Assembly (NCBI GenBank): GCA_035651635.1
Contig: DASRFK010000054.1
Location: 1-34,737 of the forward strand
From: JANXQE01 sp035651635
Lineage (GTDB): Bacteria > Verrucomicrobiota > Verrucomicrobiia > Limisphaerales > UBA8199
DNA: 34,737 bases
Direction of reading: 5' to 3'
Shown piece after piece: positions 14,530-23,169 of the stretch. Both the position numbers and the translations under genes were made by a program. The first letter of the stretch is position 1. Every line of letters begins with the position of its first letter. Under the pieces are notes generated by a model. It was not told the DNA's origin and did no database searches. It saw nothing but the letters and a program-made list of their open reading frames with translations.

Positions 14530-16962
14530 ATGGACCAGTCTGCGAATAAACCTCTCAGCGCGGATCAACTCGCCCGAATCGACGCCTATTGGCGCGCGGC
14601 CAATTATCTGTCCGTTGGGCAAATCTATCTTTTAGACAACCCGCTGTTGCGGAAAGCGCTTAAACGCGAGCACATCAAGCCCCGTTTGCTTGGGCATTGG
14701 GGCACGACCCCCGGGTTGAACTTTGTCTACGCGCACCTCAATCGGCTGATCAAGCAACGGGATCTCAACGTCATTTATATCACCGGTCCCGGCCACGGCG
14801 GGCCTGGTTTGGTGGCTAATACCTATCTCGAAGGCACGTACAGCGAGGTTTATCCCAACATCTCACAGGATGCTGACGGAATAAAACGCTTGTTTAAACA
14901 GTTCTCTTTTCCGGGCGGGATTCCGAGCCACGCCGCCCCAGAAACACCCGGCTCGATTCATGAGGGTGGCGAATTGGGTTATGCGCTATCGCACGCGTAT
15001 GGGGCCGTTTTTGACAATCCGGACCTCATCGCCGCGTGTGTTATCGGCGATGGTGAAGCTGAAACGGGCCCCTTGGCCACCAGCTGGCACTCCAACAAAT
15101 TCCTTAACCCGGCCCGCGATGGCGCCGTGCTGCCGATCTTACACTTGAACGGCTACAAAATCGCGGGACCTACCGTTCTGGCCCGGATCCCGAAGCAAGA
15201 GCTCGAAGCCCTCTTTCGCGGCTACGGGTACTCGCCATTTTTCGTCGAGGGCGACGATCCGGCCAGGATGCACCAACTGATGGCCGCGACGCTCGATCAA
15301 ATTTTCAACGAGATTGAGACTATCCAATCCTCGGCGCGCTCGCAGGGTTTCAGCGCGCGTCCGGCGTGGCCGATGATCATCCTCCGCACGCCCAAAGGCT
15401 GGACGGGCCCAAAGGTGGTCGATGGCAAACCGGTCGAAGGCACCTTCCGCGCCCACCAGGTCCCCATGGCCGACATGGACAAATCTGAACATATCAAAAT
15501 CCTTGAGCGCTGGATGAAAAGCTACCGCCCGGACGAATTATTCGACGCGGCGGGGCGCCTGAAGCCGGAGCTAGCCGAGCTGGCACCCCAGGGCCAACGG
15601 CGGATGGGCGCCAACCCGCACGCTAACGGCGGGGTCCTGCTGCGCGATCTGCGCATGCCCGATTTTTGCGATTATGCGGTTAAGGTGCCCAAGCCAGGGA
15701 GCGTGGACGCCGAAGCCACGCGCGTGCAAGGCGAGTTCATTCGGGACATCATGAAAGTGAACCCAGGGAATTTTCGTGTGTTCAGTCCGGACGAAACGGC
15801 GTCTAACCGTTGGGGTGCGCTCTTTGAAGTGACCGACCGTTGCTCGGTGGCCGAGATTATCGATTTGGACGAACACGTGGCACCGGATGGCCGGGTAATG
15901 GAGATGCTAAGCGAACATCAATGCCAGGGCTGGCTGGAGGGTTACTTGTTGACCGGGCGCCACGGTTTCTTTTCGTGTTACGAAGCGTTCATTCACATCG
16001 TCGATTCCATGTTCAACCAGCACGCCAAGTGGCTCAAAGTGACCCGCCACCTGCCCTGGCGTCGCTCGATTGCCTCGCTCAATTACTTGCTGACCTCGCA
16101 TGTCTGGCGCCAGGACCATAACGGGTTCAGTCATCAGGACCCCGGCTTTATTGATCATGTGGTAAATAAAAAGGCTGAATTGGTGCGCGTGTATTTGCCG
16201 CCCGACGCAAATACGCTCTTGTCGGTCACCGATCACTGTTTACGCAGCCGCGACTACATCAATGTGATTGTGGCCGGCAAACAACCGTCGCCACAGTGGC
16301 TGGATATGGACGCGGCCATTGTTCATTGCACCGCCGGTATCGGCATTTGGGAATGGGCGAGCAGCGACCGCGGTTCGGAGCCGGACGTGGTGATGGCTTG
16401 CTGCGGCGATGTGCCGACCGCGGAGACGTTGGCGGCGGTGGAAATCCTGAGGAGACATTTCCCCCAATTGAAGATCCGAGTGATCAACGTGGTGGATCTG
16501 ATGCGTCTGCAGCCGGCCAGCGAACACCCACACGGCTTGAGCGATAAGGATTTTGACACGCTTTTTACCCGGGATAAACCCATCATCTTCGCCTTTCACG
16601 GGTATCCCTGGCTCATTCACCGGCTGGCCTACCGGCGCACCAACCACCGTAACCTGCACGTCCGGGGATATAAGGAGGAAGGAACCACCACGACGCCGTT
16701 CGACATGGTGGTGCGCAACGACCTGGATCGCTTCCACCTCGTCATGGATGTAATCGACCGCGTCGATCAGCTTGGGCCGAGCGCGGCTTACGTTAAACAG
16801 GCGCTGTTCGAAAAACTCATCCAACACAAACGCTACATTGCGGTGCACGGCGAGGATCTGCCTGAGGTTCGGGAGTGGCGCTGGAGTCCCGAATCACCGC
16901 TCACACCCCGGCCCCCGCGACGAAATACCCCACGCCAACGCAAAACAAGGAGCCGAAAGTGA
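14530..16962 (+). CDS. xfp: Phosphoketolase (xylulose-5-P/fructose-6-P)
   Basis: Thiamine-diphosphate enzyme that splits xylulose-5-phosphate (and often fructose-6-phosphate) with phosphate into acetyl phosphate plus glyceraldehyde-3-phosphate or erythrose-4-phosphate. It has 810 residues (family ~790-825). Visible motifs are GHWGTTPGLNF (from 55), GPGHGGPG (86-93), SHAAPETPGSIHEGGELG, and the ThDP/Mg motif GDGEAETGPLATSWHSNKF (from 173). Further on are RWGALFEVTDR, GYLLTGRHGFFSCYEAF, NGFSHQDPGF and FHGYPWLIHRL. The C-terminus ends in a basic tail (RRNTPRQRKTRSRK). It follows ackA by 25 bases, and its stop overlaps the start of the next gene (GTGA), so the three genes are probably cotranscribed. 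Xfp versus Xpk specificity cannot be set from sequence. Confidence 0.96.
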   Translation: MDQSANKPLSADQLARIDAYWRAANYLSVGQIYLLDNPLLRKALKREHIKPRLLGHWGTTPGLNFVYAHLNRLIKQRDLNVIYITGPGHGGPGLVANTYLEGTYSEVYPNISQDADGIKRLFKQFSFPGGIPSHAAPETPGSIHEGGELGYALSHAYGAVFDNPDLIAACVIGDGEAETGPLATSWHSNKFLNPARDGAVLPILHLNGYKIAGPTVLARIPKQELEALFRGYGYSPFFVEGDDPARMHQLMAATLDQIFNEIETIQSSARSQGFSARPAWPMIILRTPKGWTGPKVVDGKPVEGTFRAHQVPMADMDKSEHIKILERWMKSYRPDELFDAAGRLKPELAELAPQGQRRMGANPHANGGVLLRDLRMPDFCDYAVKVPKPGSVDAEATRVQGEFIRDIMKVNPGNFRVFSPDETASNRWGALFEVTDRCSVAEIIDLDEHVAPDGRVMEMLSEHQCQGWLEGYLLTGRHGFFSCYEAFIHIVDSMFNQHAKWLKVTRHLPWRRSIASLNYLLTSHVWRQDHNGFSHQDPGFIDHVVNKKAELVRVYLPPDANTLLSVTDHCLRSRDYINVIVAGKQPSPQWLDMDAAIVHCTAGIGIWEWASSDRGSEPDVVMACCGDVPTAETLAAVEILRRHFPQLKIRVINVVDLMRLQPASEHPHGLSDKDFDTLFTRDKPIIFAFHGYPWLIHRLAYRRTNHRNLHVRGYKEEGTTTTPFDMVVRNDLDRFHLVMDVIDRVDQLGPSAAYVKQALFEKLIQHKRYIAVHGEDLPEVREWRWSPESPLTPRPPRRNTPRQRKTRSRK

Positions 16963-17669
16963 GTGGCCGGCCCGCAGCCAAACGTGCCCGAAAATCTTCG
17001 AGGGTTTTCTTGTTCGATGTCGACAACACCTTGCTCGACAACGATCGGGTGGTCAAAGATCTCCGCACTTTCTTGACAGGTGAGGTCGGCCCGGCTGGCT
17101 GTGGCCGATATTGGAGAATATTCGAACGCCTGCGGTCCGAATGCGGGTATGCCGATTATCTTGGGGCCCTGCAGCGCTACCGCGAAATGTACCCACATGA
17201 TATGCGGCTGCTGGCGGTTTCCAGATACCTGATCGATTACCCGTTTGCCAGACGGTTGTTTCCGAAGTGTATGGAAGTCCTTCAACATGTCCGCCGCTGG
17301 GGCCAGGTCGCGCTCCTGACCGATGGGGACGTGGTTTTCCAACCACATAAAGTCGAGCGTGCCGGGCTGTACCAGGCGGTCAAGGGCCAGGTGCTCATCT
17401 ACGTTCACAAGCAATTGGAACTGGCGGACGTCGCCAACCGCTTTCCCGCCGACCATTACTTTGTGATCGATGACAAACTACACATCCTCACCGCTATTAA
17501 AAAGAGCTGGGGGCGGCGCGTTACCACCGTTTTTGCGCGTCAGGGGCACTACGCGCACGACCGCAAGATCCTCTCAACCAACCCGGCGGCCGATATCACC
17601 ATCGATCGCATCGGGCAACTGCTAAGATACGACCTCGAGGAACTCCTCGACCCCGTTTCTCAAGGCTAA
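16959..17669 (+). CDS. HAD-superfamily hydrolase
   Basis: A 236-residue haloacid-dehalogenase-type phosphatase. Motif I is FLFDVDNTLLDND with nucleophile D20 and acid D22. Motif II is LLTDGD, motif III lysine is near the HK of FQPHKVE, and motif IV is YFVIDDKLHIL. The helical region between about residues 35 and 105 is a C1-type cap. The start is the GTG at 16959, overlapping the xfp stop as GTGA, with a strong ribosome site AAGGAG (16947-16952) six bases before it. A longer frame from 16875 exists but ignores this signal. Coupling to phosphoketolase suggests a sugar-phosphate or repair substrate, but this is inference. The final A of its TAA stop is the first base of a MITE-like repeat. Confidence 0.93.
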   Translation: MSGRPAAKRARKSSRVFLFDVDNTLLDNDRVVKDLRTFLTGEVGPAGCGRYWRIFERLRSECGYADYLGALQRYREMYPHDMRLLAVSRYLIDYPFARRLFPKCMEVLQHVRRWGQVALLTDGDVVFQPHKVERAGLYQAVKGQVLIYVHKQLELADVANRFPADHYFVIDDKLHILTAIKKSWGRRVTTVFARQGHYAHDRKILSTNPAADITIDRIGQLLRYDLEELLDPVSQG

Positions 17670-18056
17670 GAGGGTCTTTTAGAATTGGTTTGGAGCCCAG
17701 CCTTTAGGCCTTTAGGCGGCCCGGCGCCAAAACCGCCTGAAGGCAATGGAAAGGGATAAACATGGATAACCAAAAGATTTGCCGCAGACGCGGGGCCCAC
17801 GCCGGGAGGTGAGCCTACCGACCCGGCTCCTAATCCGTGTTCATCGGTGTTCATCCGTGGTTATTTGGCTTCAGACCTTGGCGTCTTTGCGTCTTTGCGT
17901 GATCCACCCCCACCGAGAATCTCACGCCAAGCCGCCAAGCCGCAAAGAGGGATGGCCCAAAGGCAGCCTTTAGGCGGTTTCGGTGCCTGACCGCCTAAAG
18001 GCGGGACTCCAAGCCGAGCCGGCCACGCCCAAGCCGGTTTCTTAAGACACGCTCTA
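17669..18056. mobile_element. MITE-like family-A element, copy 3, split by a second repeat
   Basis: The left part 17669-17745 (AGAGGGTCTTTTAGAATTGG, then GGAGCCCAGCCTTTAGGC and CCGCCTGAAGGC) and the right part 17965-18056 (CCTTTAGGCGG, CCGCCTAAAGGCGGGACTCC, end TTTCTTAAGACACGCTCT) carry the two ends of family A. Between them 17746-17964 holds two other inverted-repeat types: GGATAAACATGGATAACC against TTCATCCGTGGTTATT, and GCGTCTTTGCGTCTTTGCGT against ACGCCAAGCCGCCAAGCCGC. The left part also has a doubled CCTTTAGG. The region separates convergent genes and contains no gene. Confidence 0.75.
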
Positions 18057-18073
18057 ATGAATTTCGTGCCGGG

Positions 18074-18715
18074 TCAGTCCGGCAGAAGCCGCTGCACGGT
18101 GTTCCAAATCTCCGTCTCGACCTGTTTGATCGTTCTGTTCGCGTCGATGTACCGCATTCGGTTGGGTTCCGCGTGCAGGATATTTTCGTAACCGTGGGCC
18201 ACCCGGGCGAAGAACTCGTGGTCGGCTTCCTCGATGCGGTCACGGACAACGGGCTGTGCGGCCTGGCGCGCGGAACGGCGTTGCTGGCTCAGGGGGTCAG
18301 GCACTAGCAGCAGCAGGGTGAGGTCCGGACGGGTATGGCCGACGGCAAAATCGGTCAACGTTTCAATCAATTTGAGATTCAATTGGCGGCCATATCCCTG
18401 GTAAGCCGTAGTCGAATCGTAGAAACGATCGCAAAGGACGATTTCGCCGGCTTCAAGCGCGGGCCGAATGATCTCCCGGACCAATTGCGCGCGGCTGGCG
18501 TTCATTAGCAGCAATTCAGCCTCGGGCGTCATAGCGTGATTACTGGGGCTATGCTTGAGAGTGTGCCGGATTTCTTCACCAATGGGCGTGCCGCCCGGCT
18601 CGCGCAAGCTGCGCACTCGGTGACCGAGGCCTTGCAAACGAGCGGCCAGGAGGGCGATTTGCGTCGATTTACCGCTGCCCTCGTTGCCTTCAAAGGTGAT
18701 GAACAGGCCTTTCAT
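18074..18715 (-). CDS. tmk: Thymidylate kinase
   Basis: Phosphorylates dTMP to dTDP with ATP, essential for DNA synthesis. It has 213 residues (family ~205-215). The P-loop is FEGNEGSGKST (8-18). The DRX motif is CDRFYDSTTAYQGYGR, and an RxRxxR-type LID follows (RRSARQAAQPVVRDRIEE). Thymidine-site residues include EPGGTPIGEEIR. The start is the ATG at 18715, seven bases after the cysS stop on the same strand; an in-frame extension upstream overlaps cysS and is not needed. Its termination region is the split MITE at 17669-18056. Confidence 0.96.
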   Translation of the reverse strand: MKGLFITFEGNEGSGKSTQIALLAARLQGLGHRVRSLREPGGTPIGEEIRHTLKHSPSNHAMTPEAELLLMNASRAQLVREIIRPALEAGEIVLCDRFYDSTTAYQGYGRQLNLKLIETLTDFAVGHTRPDLTLLLLVPDPLSQQRRSARQAAQPVVRDRIEEADHEFFARVAHGYENILHAEPNRMRYIDANRTIKQVETEIWNTVQRLLPD

Positions 18716-18722
18716 CGCCGGT

Positions 18723-20141
18723 TCAGCCGCGCTTGGCTTTGGGGCCCTTGGGAGTGTCGTCGATGATCCAACCTCTGGCTTTGAGTTCGTCGCGAATCGC
18801 GTCCGCACGTTTGAAGTCTTTGGCCTTGCGCGCAGTCTGGCGGGCTTCCACCAAGGTCAAGATTTCCGCCGGCACCTCTGCATCGCTTGTAGCGCTTACA
18901 CCCAGGACCGCGTCCACTTTGTGCCACGCGCCTAAAGCGGCGGCGGCGGCGGACGCATCGACTGAATTGGCAACTAATTGCCGGTTCATTTCGCTGATCC
19001 ACTGGAACACCGCGCCCCAGGCACCTGAGATATTCAAGTCTTCATCCAGGGCCTGCGAGAACTGCTCCGTCAAGCCCGGAGCCGCAGGTTGTGCGGTCGT
19101 TGGACCGGCCACCTCACGCAGTTTGTCGAGGCATTCATCGATCCGGAGCAGAGGCGCGCGCGCGCGGTCCAGTCCTTCCAGAGTAAAGTTAAAGTTTTCC
19201 CGGTAACGGGCTTGCAGGAGTAAGAAACGGATTTCGCGCCCGGAATAGCCTTTGCCGAGGAGGTCACGCAGAGTGAAAAAATTGCCGAGCGACTTGGCCA
19301 TCTTTTTGCCTTCAACCATCAAGTGTGCCCCGTGCATCCAATACTTTACAAAAGGCTGGCCCGGCGCCTGCACTTCCGCACCTTCGCTTTGGGCGATCTC
19401 GTCCTCATGGTGAGGAAAGGCGAGGTCTTCGCCACCCAGGTGCAAATCGAAGCTGGTTCCGAGCAACTTCATGCTCATGGCACTGCACTCGATATGCCAG
19501 CCGGGGCGTCCTTCACCCCAGGGCGAGGGCCAAAAAACTGGTCCGTCTTCGGGCACTCGTGCCTTCCACAAAGCGAAGTCGGCCAACGATTCTTTGGCAT
19601 ATTCGTCGCTTTTGACCCGTTCGCCAATGCGCATTTCTTCAAAATTCAATTTCACCAGTTTCCCGTACTGCTTCCCAGCGTCGCGATATTTCTGGATGCT
19701 GAAGTAGACTGAGCCGTCGGAAGCGCGATAAGCGATGCCACGCGCCATGAGTTTCTGGATCAACGAGATGATGTCGCCGATATGCTCGGTCGCTCTGGGC
19801 GTTTGATGCGGCATGCGGCAGTTGAGGGTTTTAAGGTCTTCAAAGAAAGCCGCCTCGTACTTGCCAGTGAAATCGCGCAACGAGCTGACGGTATCCCGCA
19901 CCCGTTTAATGATTTTATCCTCGACGTCCGTGATGTTCATCACATGCACTACCTCGAAACCCTTGTATTCCAGGTAACGGCGCATCAGGTCACCAAAAAC
20001 GAATGTGCGCCAGTTCCCAACGTGGGCAAAGTCGTATACGGTCGGGCCGCAGCAATACATGCCCACCTGTTTTCCGACCGGATTCAAGGGGGTGAACTCC
20101 TCTACGGAGCGGGACAAGGTGTTAAAAATCTTAAAGGCCAT
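18723..20141 (-). CDS. cysS: Cysteinyl-tRNA synthetase
   Basis: Class Ia synthetase charging tRNA-Cys. It has 472 residues (E. coli 461). The N-terminus is MAFKIFNTLSRSVEEF. Zinc ligand C31 lies in YCCGPTVYD, the HIGH motif is H40-VGN, and other zinc-site parts are WHIECSAMS and FPHHEDEIAQSE. The KMSKS loop is present as KKMAKSLGNFF. The C-terminal region has the usual DALR-type helices and ends in a basic tail (DDTPKGPKAKRG). The start is the ATG at 20141; a longer frame to 20522 is open but unrelated in sequence. It is likely cotranscribed with tmk. The gap 20142-20295 to the divergent gene must hold both promoters. Confidence 0.97.
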   Translation of the reverse strand: MAFKIFNTLSRSVEEFTPLNPVGKQVGMYCCGPTVYDFAHVGNWRTFVFGDLMRRYLEYKGFEVVHVMNITDVEDKIIKRVRDTVSSLRDFTGKYEAAFFEDLKTLNCRMPHQTPRATEHIGDIISLIQKLMARGIAYRASDGSVYFSIQKYRDAGKQYGKLVKLNFEEMRIGERVKSDEYAKESLADFALWKARVPEDGPVFWPSPWGEGRPGWHIECSAMSMKLLGTSFDLHLGGEDLAFPHHEDEIAQSEGAEVQAPGQPFVKYWMHGAHLMVEGKKMAKSLGNFFTLRDLLGKGYSGREIRFLLLQARYRENFNFTLEGLDRARAPLLRIDECLDKLREVAGPTTAQPAAPGLTEQFSQALDEDLNISGAWGAVFQWISEMNRQLVANSVDASAAAAALGAWHKVDAVLGVSATSDAEVPAEILTLVEARQTARKAKDFKRADAIRDELKARGWIIDDTPKGPKAKRG

Positions 20142-20295
20142 TCGCGATTGGCAAAAGGTTAGGCGCGGGTCCTCGAAAGAAAAGGGAAAAGCTGAGATTG
20201 CCAGGTAATAGCGCGCGCTTGTAATTCGGGGTGGCGCAGGGTAAACGAACCAGAGCCCAACTGTGGTCGAACGTTTCGACCGAGCCGGGCCATGT

Positions 20296-22119
20296 ATGAT
20301 GAAGTCAATTCGAGACCTTTTCCCCAAAACGACCCTGCTGGCCAAAGCGGCGGTTGTCTTGCTGATGACCTTGAAGGTCAGTGATGCGTCCGCCCAGACG
20401 GTTACCAACATCGTGCTTTGGGATACCGGCGCCCATTTTGGCGTCCAGGTTGAGCCCGGCGACCGGGTCGGCTGGAAAGCGGTTCCGACGGACCTACTGA
20501 CCTTCGAGGCGAACCCGCCCAAAGCCAGCTCGGATCCAGGCTATTATGGTTTGGAATATTCGTTCAAAGGTGATGCGGTGGTCGAAAACCAGAAAATCCT
20601 GGCCATATTCTGGGCCGCCAAGGGAAAAATAGTGCTCTATTCAAAGTCCCCGCCTGGAACTGCTCTTGAAATCCTCGAACTCAATCCCGTTCCCGCCTCG
20701 CCGGCAGATTTAGTCCTGATCCGCAATGCGGCAGATGAGGTAGCGGTGCAACTCGCCTTCCACGATGCTGGGAAAAGCGCTCTCACGGTCGCGTTTGATC
20801 GAACGCAGGTGATCACGGTGTCTCCTTCTGGCGGCCTGACGCACTTCACGATCGCGGCTCCATTTGAGTATGCGGTAATTCCCAGCTTTGTGGGCGATGA
20901 CTTGATCTATGGGCCGGAGGAAATTTCGAGCAATAGTATCTGTCTTCCTTCGGAGAACCTTCTGTTGGGTCTTTTGAAGGGAGAGGCCACGGAGTTAATG
21001 ATGACGTGGCCAAAAGGCAAGCAGAAGGTGCAGTTGGGCCTGGCCCAGGGGACGGGCAGCGTACCCGCAATTGGATCAGTTGACTTCGAAAACGACGGAC
21101 AGTGCTTTTACCTTGCACCGCTAGCCGCGCCGGGCATTTGGCACCGCGAGACGCTGATAGCGACGAATCTTGAGAAAGATGTGGCAATTGCGTGGAAAAA
21201 GCCGTTTGCCGCGCGCTGGAAGACGCAGCTTTCCGAAGAAGCAGGCCGGACAACCTATGTGTTCCGGCCAACTAAAGGTGAGATCTGGCGCGGAGTAGCC
21301 GGCTCTTATGATTACCCGGTTTGGTTTGACGGCGACCAGGCGTACTATCATCTGAGCAAGAAGGTGCCCCCTAAAGGCGAGTCGCTTATTTATTTCCTCG
21401 AAGGGCAAGGGACTCCGGCGGCAATTCTGACGCCGGCCGACATTCTGAAAGAAACACTTGGCCGGCCCACAGCCGATTCGATCCTGGACATCCCGGGCCG
21501 CAAGCTCAGGACGCATCACCGGCGCGGGGGTGACGGTGTTCACCGCGCCTGCACATGCGGCTGCACCGAAGCCATTCAGGCGGTTTTCGAAGCGCACGAA
21601 GAAGCGGAGCGCAAAGACGAGATCAAAGGCGACCTCGAGGACATGGTTTATTTCGTTCACGCGCACGTCAACCGCATTAACGAGTACCAGCGTTTCGCGG
21701 AGGATTTGATTCGAGATTTGGGCTCGAAGAAAGCCGCAGCGCCGGAATTGGCCGAGTACATCGAAGGCCTGGAACAGATTGTCGCTCGGATTCCGCAGGA
21801 ATGCGCCGTGCAGCAACAAAATATGAAATCCTTCGAGTATGCCGATGAATTGGTGCAGCGGACGCTGGCCCTGACTGCTAAAAAGGATCCGGACAACCTC
21901 AAAGCTTACATGGAGCTGCTGAAAGACTGGCGCGCGATGGGCGGAGCACAGGATTACGTGCTGGCTCAATGCCATATTGTGACGCGCAAGCTCGCGCAAG
22001 AGGCTGGGTACAGTTGCGCCGCTCGCCCCAATGCCGTCGCGCTGTCACAAGAGATTAGAGCACGCGCGCGCCAATGTCTGCGCAACCCGGATGGATATGA
22101 GATTTGGGCCGATTATTGA
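20296..22119 (+). CDS. Secreted protein of unknown function with a CxCxC cluster
   Basis: A 607-residue protein not assigned to a family I can name. A signal peptide (LLAKAAVVLLMTLKVSDASAQ) ends near residue 34. Residues ~35-390 are beta-rich with no cysteine cluster. A basic linker (RKLRTHHRRGGDG) leads to C419-T-C421-G-C423-T. Then comes a long alpha-helical, possibly coiled-coil, region (about 425-540: EAIQAVFEAHEEAERKDE, MVYFVHAHVNRINEYQRFAE) with further Cys and His (IPQECAVQQQ, LAQCHIV, GYSCAAR). The helical part could bind metal through Cys/His, which is inference. ATG at 20296 or 20299 is chosen; an upstream GTG at 20263 is less likely. The gene overlaps the following FGE-fold lipoprotein gene by 29 bases, so the two products are probably made together and exported. 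Confidence 0.8.
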   Translation: MMKSIRDLFPKTTLLAKAAVVLLMTLKVSDASAQTVTNIVLWDTGAHFGVQVEPGDRVGWKAVPTDLLTFEANPPKASSDPGYYGLEYSFKGDAVVENQKILAIFWAAKGKIVLYSKSPPGTALEILELNPVPASPADLVLIRNAADEVAVQLAFHDAGKSALTVAFDRTQVITVSPSGGLTHFTIAAPFEYAVIPSFVGDDLIYGPEEISSNSICLPSENLLLGLLKGEATELMMTWPKGKQKVQLGLAQGTGSVPAIGSVDFENDGQCFYLAPLAAPGIWHRETLIATNLEKDVAIAWKKPFAARWKTQLSEEAGRTTYVFRPTKGEIWRGVAGSYDYPVWFDGDQAYYHLSKKVPPKGESLIYFLEGQGTPAAILTPADILKETLGRPTADSILDIPGRKLRTHHRRGGDGVHRACTCGCTEAIQAVFEAHEEAERKDEIKGDLEDMVYFVHAHVNRINEYQRFAEDLIRDLGSKKAAAPELAEYIEGLEQIVARIPQECAVQQQNMKSFEYADELVQRTLALTAKKDPDNLKAYMELLKDWRAMGGAQDYVLAQCHIVTRKLAQEAGYSCAARPNAVALSQEIRARARQCLRNPDGYEIWADY

Positions 22120-22993
22120 ACCGAGCCGCGTTGAGCGGCTGCTTTTATTGGCACTGGTCCTGGCCGGCGGCTGTGAACGCACTCCGTCGGGGCAGCAGAC
22201 CCAAGCCAGCGACCGCGCGGGCTCCAGTAACGCAGCCCCGCAAGCTCCCAACTCGAAGGCGGAAAGCTCTTCCATGGTCCTGCTTCCTGACGGCCGATTC
22301 ACAATGGGCGACCCCAATGAAGTCGACGCCACGCCGCATGAAGTCAGCGTGAGCGCTTTCTACCTCGACAAGAATTTGGTGACGCAGGAACAGTTCGAGA
22401 AGCTGATGCATGAGAACCCTTCACGCTGGAAGGGAACCGGCAACCCGGTCGAGCAGGTCCGCTGGTCCGACGCGGTGCGCTTCTGTAATAAACGATCCGA
22501 GGCGGAAGGTCTTAAGCCTTGTTATGAGCTGACCACCTGGAAATGCGATTTCGGAGCGAACGGTTACCGCTTGCCCACCGAAGCGGAGTTCGAATATGCC
22601 TGCCGCGCGGGAACGACTACGCCTTACTTCTGCGGCAATACTCCGGCGCGGCTCGCGGAATTTGCGTGGTTCGACAAAAACTCGGGAGGTCATCCGCGGC
22701 CGGTTGGCCAGAAGCAGCCCAATGCGTGGGGGCTCTATGATATCTGCGGCAACCTCTGGGAATGGTGTAATGACTTCTACCAGGTCGACTATTACGCCAC
22801 CGCCGCGAAAGAGGATCCCCGGGGCCCTGCGGAGGGCAAAACGAAGGTCGTGCGTGGCGGTTGCTGGCGCACGAGCGCTGAGAATTGCCGCGCGGGTTAC
22901 CGCTATAACGAGAATCCCGGGTACGCCGACGTTTGTTTCGGCTACGACATCTACGGTTTTCGTTGCGCGCGCAACGCCGGCTCTAATCGGTAA
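22091..22993 (+). CDS. FGE/SUMF1-fold lipoprotein
   Basis: A 300-residue protein. The lipoprotein signal LLLLALVLAGGC has its lipobox Cys at 28, followed by a Ser/Ala/Gln linker and a formylglycine-generating-enzyme-type domain (about 65-295). Domain motifs are MVLLPDGRFTMGD, VTQEQFEKLM, NPVEQVRWSDAVRFCNKRS, RLPTEAEFEYACRAG, WGLYDICGNLWEWCNDFY, VVRGGCW and GFRCA. In true FGEs two Cys five apart bind copper; here those positions align with T261 and C266 (GGCWRTSAENC), so sulfatase activation is unlikely. A binding or structural role outside the cytoplasm is more probable. The start is ATG 22091 or 22097. It overlaps the previous gene, suggesting coupling. A hairpin repeat follows at 23004. Confidence 0.88.
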   Translation: MDMRFGPIIEPSRVERLLLLALVLAGGCERTPSGQQTQASDRAGSSNAAPQAPNSKAESSSMVLLPDGRFTMGDPNEVDATPHEVSVSAFYLDKNLVTQEQFEKLMHENPSRWKGTGNPVEQVRWSDAVRFCNKRSEAEGLKPCYELTTWKCDFGANGYRLPTEAEFEYACRAGTTTPYFCGNTPARLAEFAWFDKNSGGHPRPVGQKQPNAWGLYDICGNLWEWCNDFYQVDYYATAAKEDPRGPAEGKTKVVRGGCWRTSAENCRAGYRYNENPGYADVCFGYDIYGFRCARNAGSNR

Positions 22994-23003
22994 TCTGCCG
23001 GCC

Positions 23004-23091
23004 GCCGCATAAATGCGGCGTTCCCCCGGGTGGTCGAGCGTTGCTGCGGGCAGAATGCCCGCGCGCCGGCGCGCGGCATTTACGCGGCAGC
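23004..23091. repeat. Hairpin repeat with GCCGCATAAATGCGGC arm
   Basis: GCCGCATAAATGCGGC (23004-23019) is itself a palindrome. A related GCGCGGCATTTACGCGGC (23071-23088) closes the unit, with CGGGCAGAATGCCCG and GCGCGCCGGCGCGC between. A similar sequence is at 27488-27533. It begins 11 bases after the FGE-fold gene stop and may act in transcript ending or stability. Confidence 0.7.
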
Positions 23092-23133
23092 CTCTCCAGT
23101 TAACACGGACCTGCCGAACGTTGCGAACCTTGG

Positions 23134-23161
23134 TTGAAGCGGATCGAAGGCTTTGTTATCT
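23134..23161 (+). promoter_or_regulatory. Candidate promoter of the MscS-CNBD gene
   Basis: TTGAAG (23134-23139) and TTATCT (23156-23161) are separated by 16 bases. Transcription would start at or very near the ATG at 23170. No ribosome site is visible. Prediction only. Confidence 0.3.
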
Positions 23162-23169
23162 TTGGCATC

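Noticed and set aside
16875..16958. Longer HAD protein starting inside xfp
   Set aside because: The GTG at 16959 has a strong AAGGAG site and the classic GTGA overlap with the xfp stop; the extra residues are Pro/Thr-rich antisense-like sequence.
22091..22993. Active formylglycine-generating enzyme / sulfatase activator
   Set aside because: The copper-binding Cys pair is not conserved (T261/C266) and no sulfatase is nearby.
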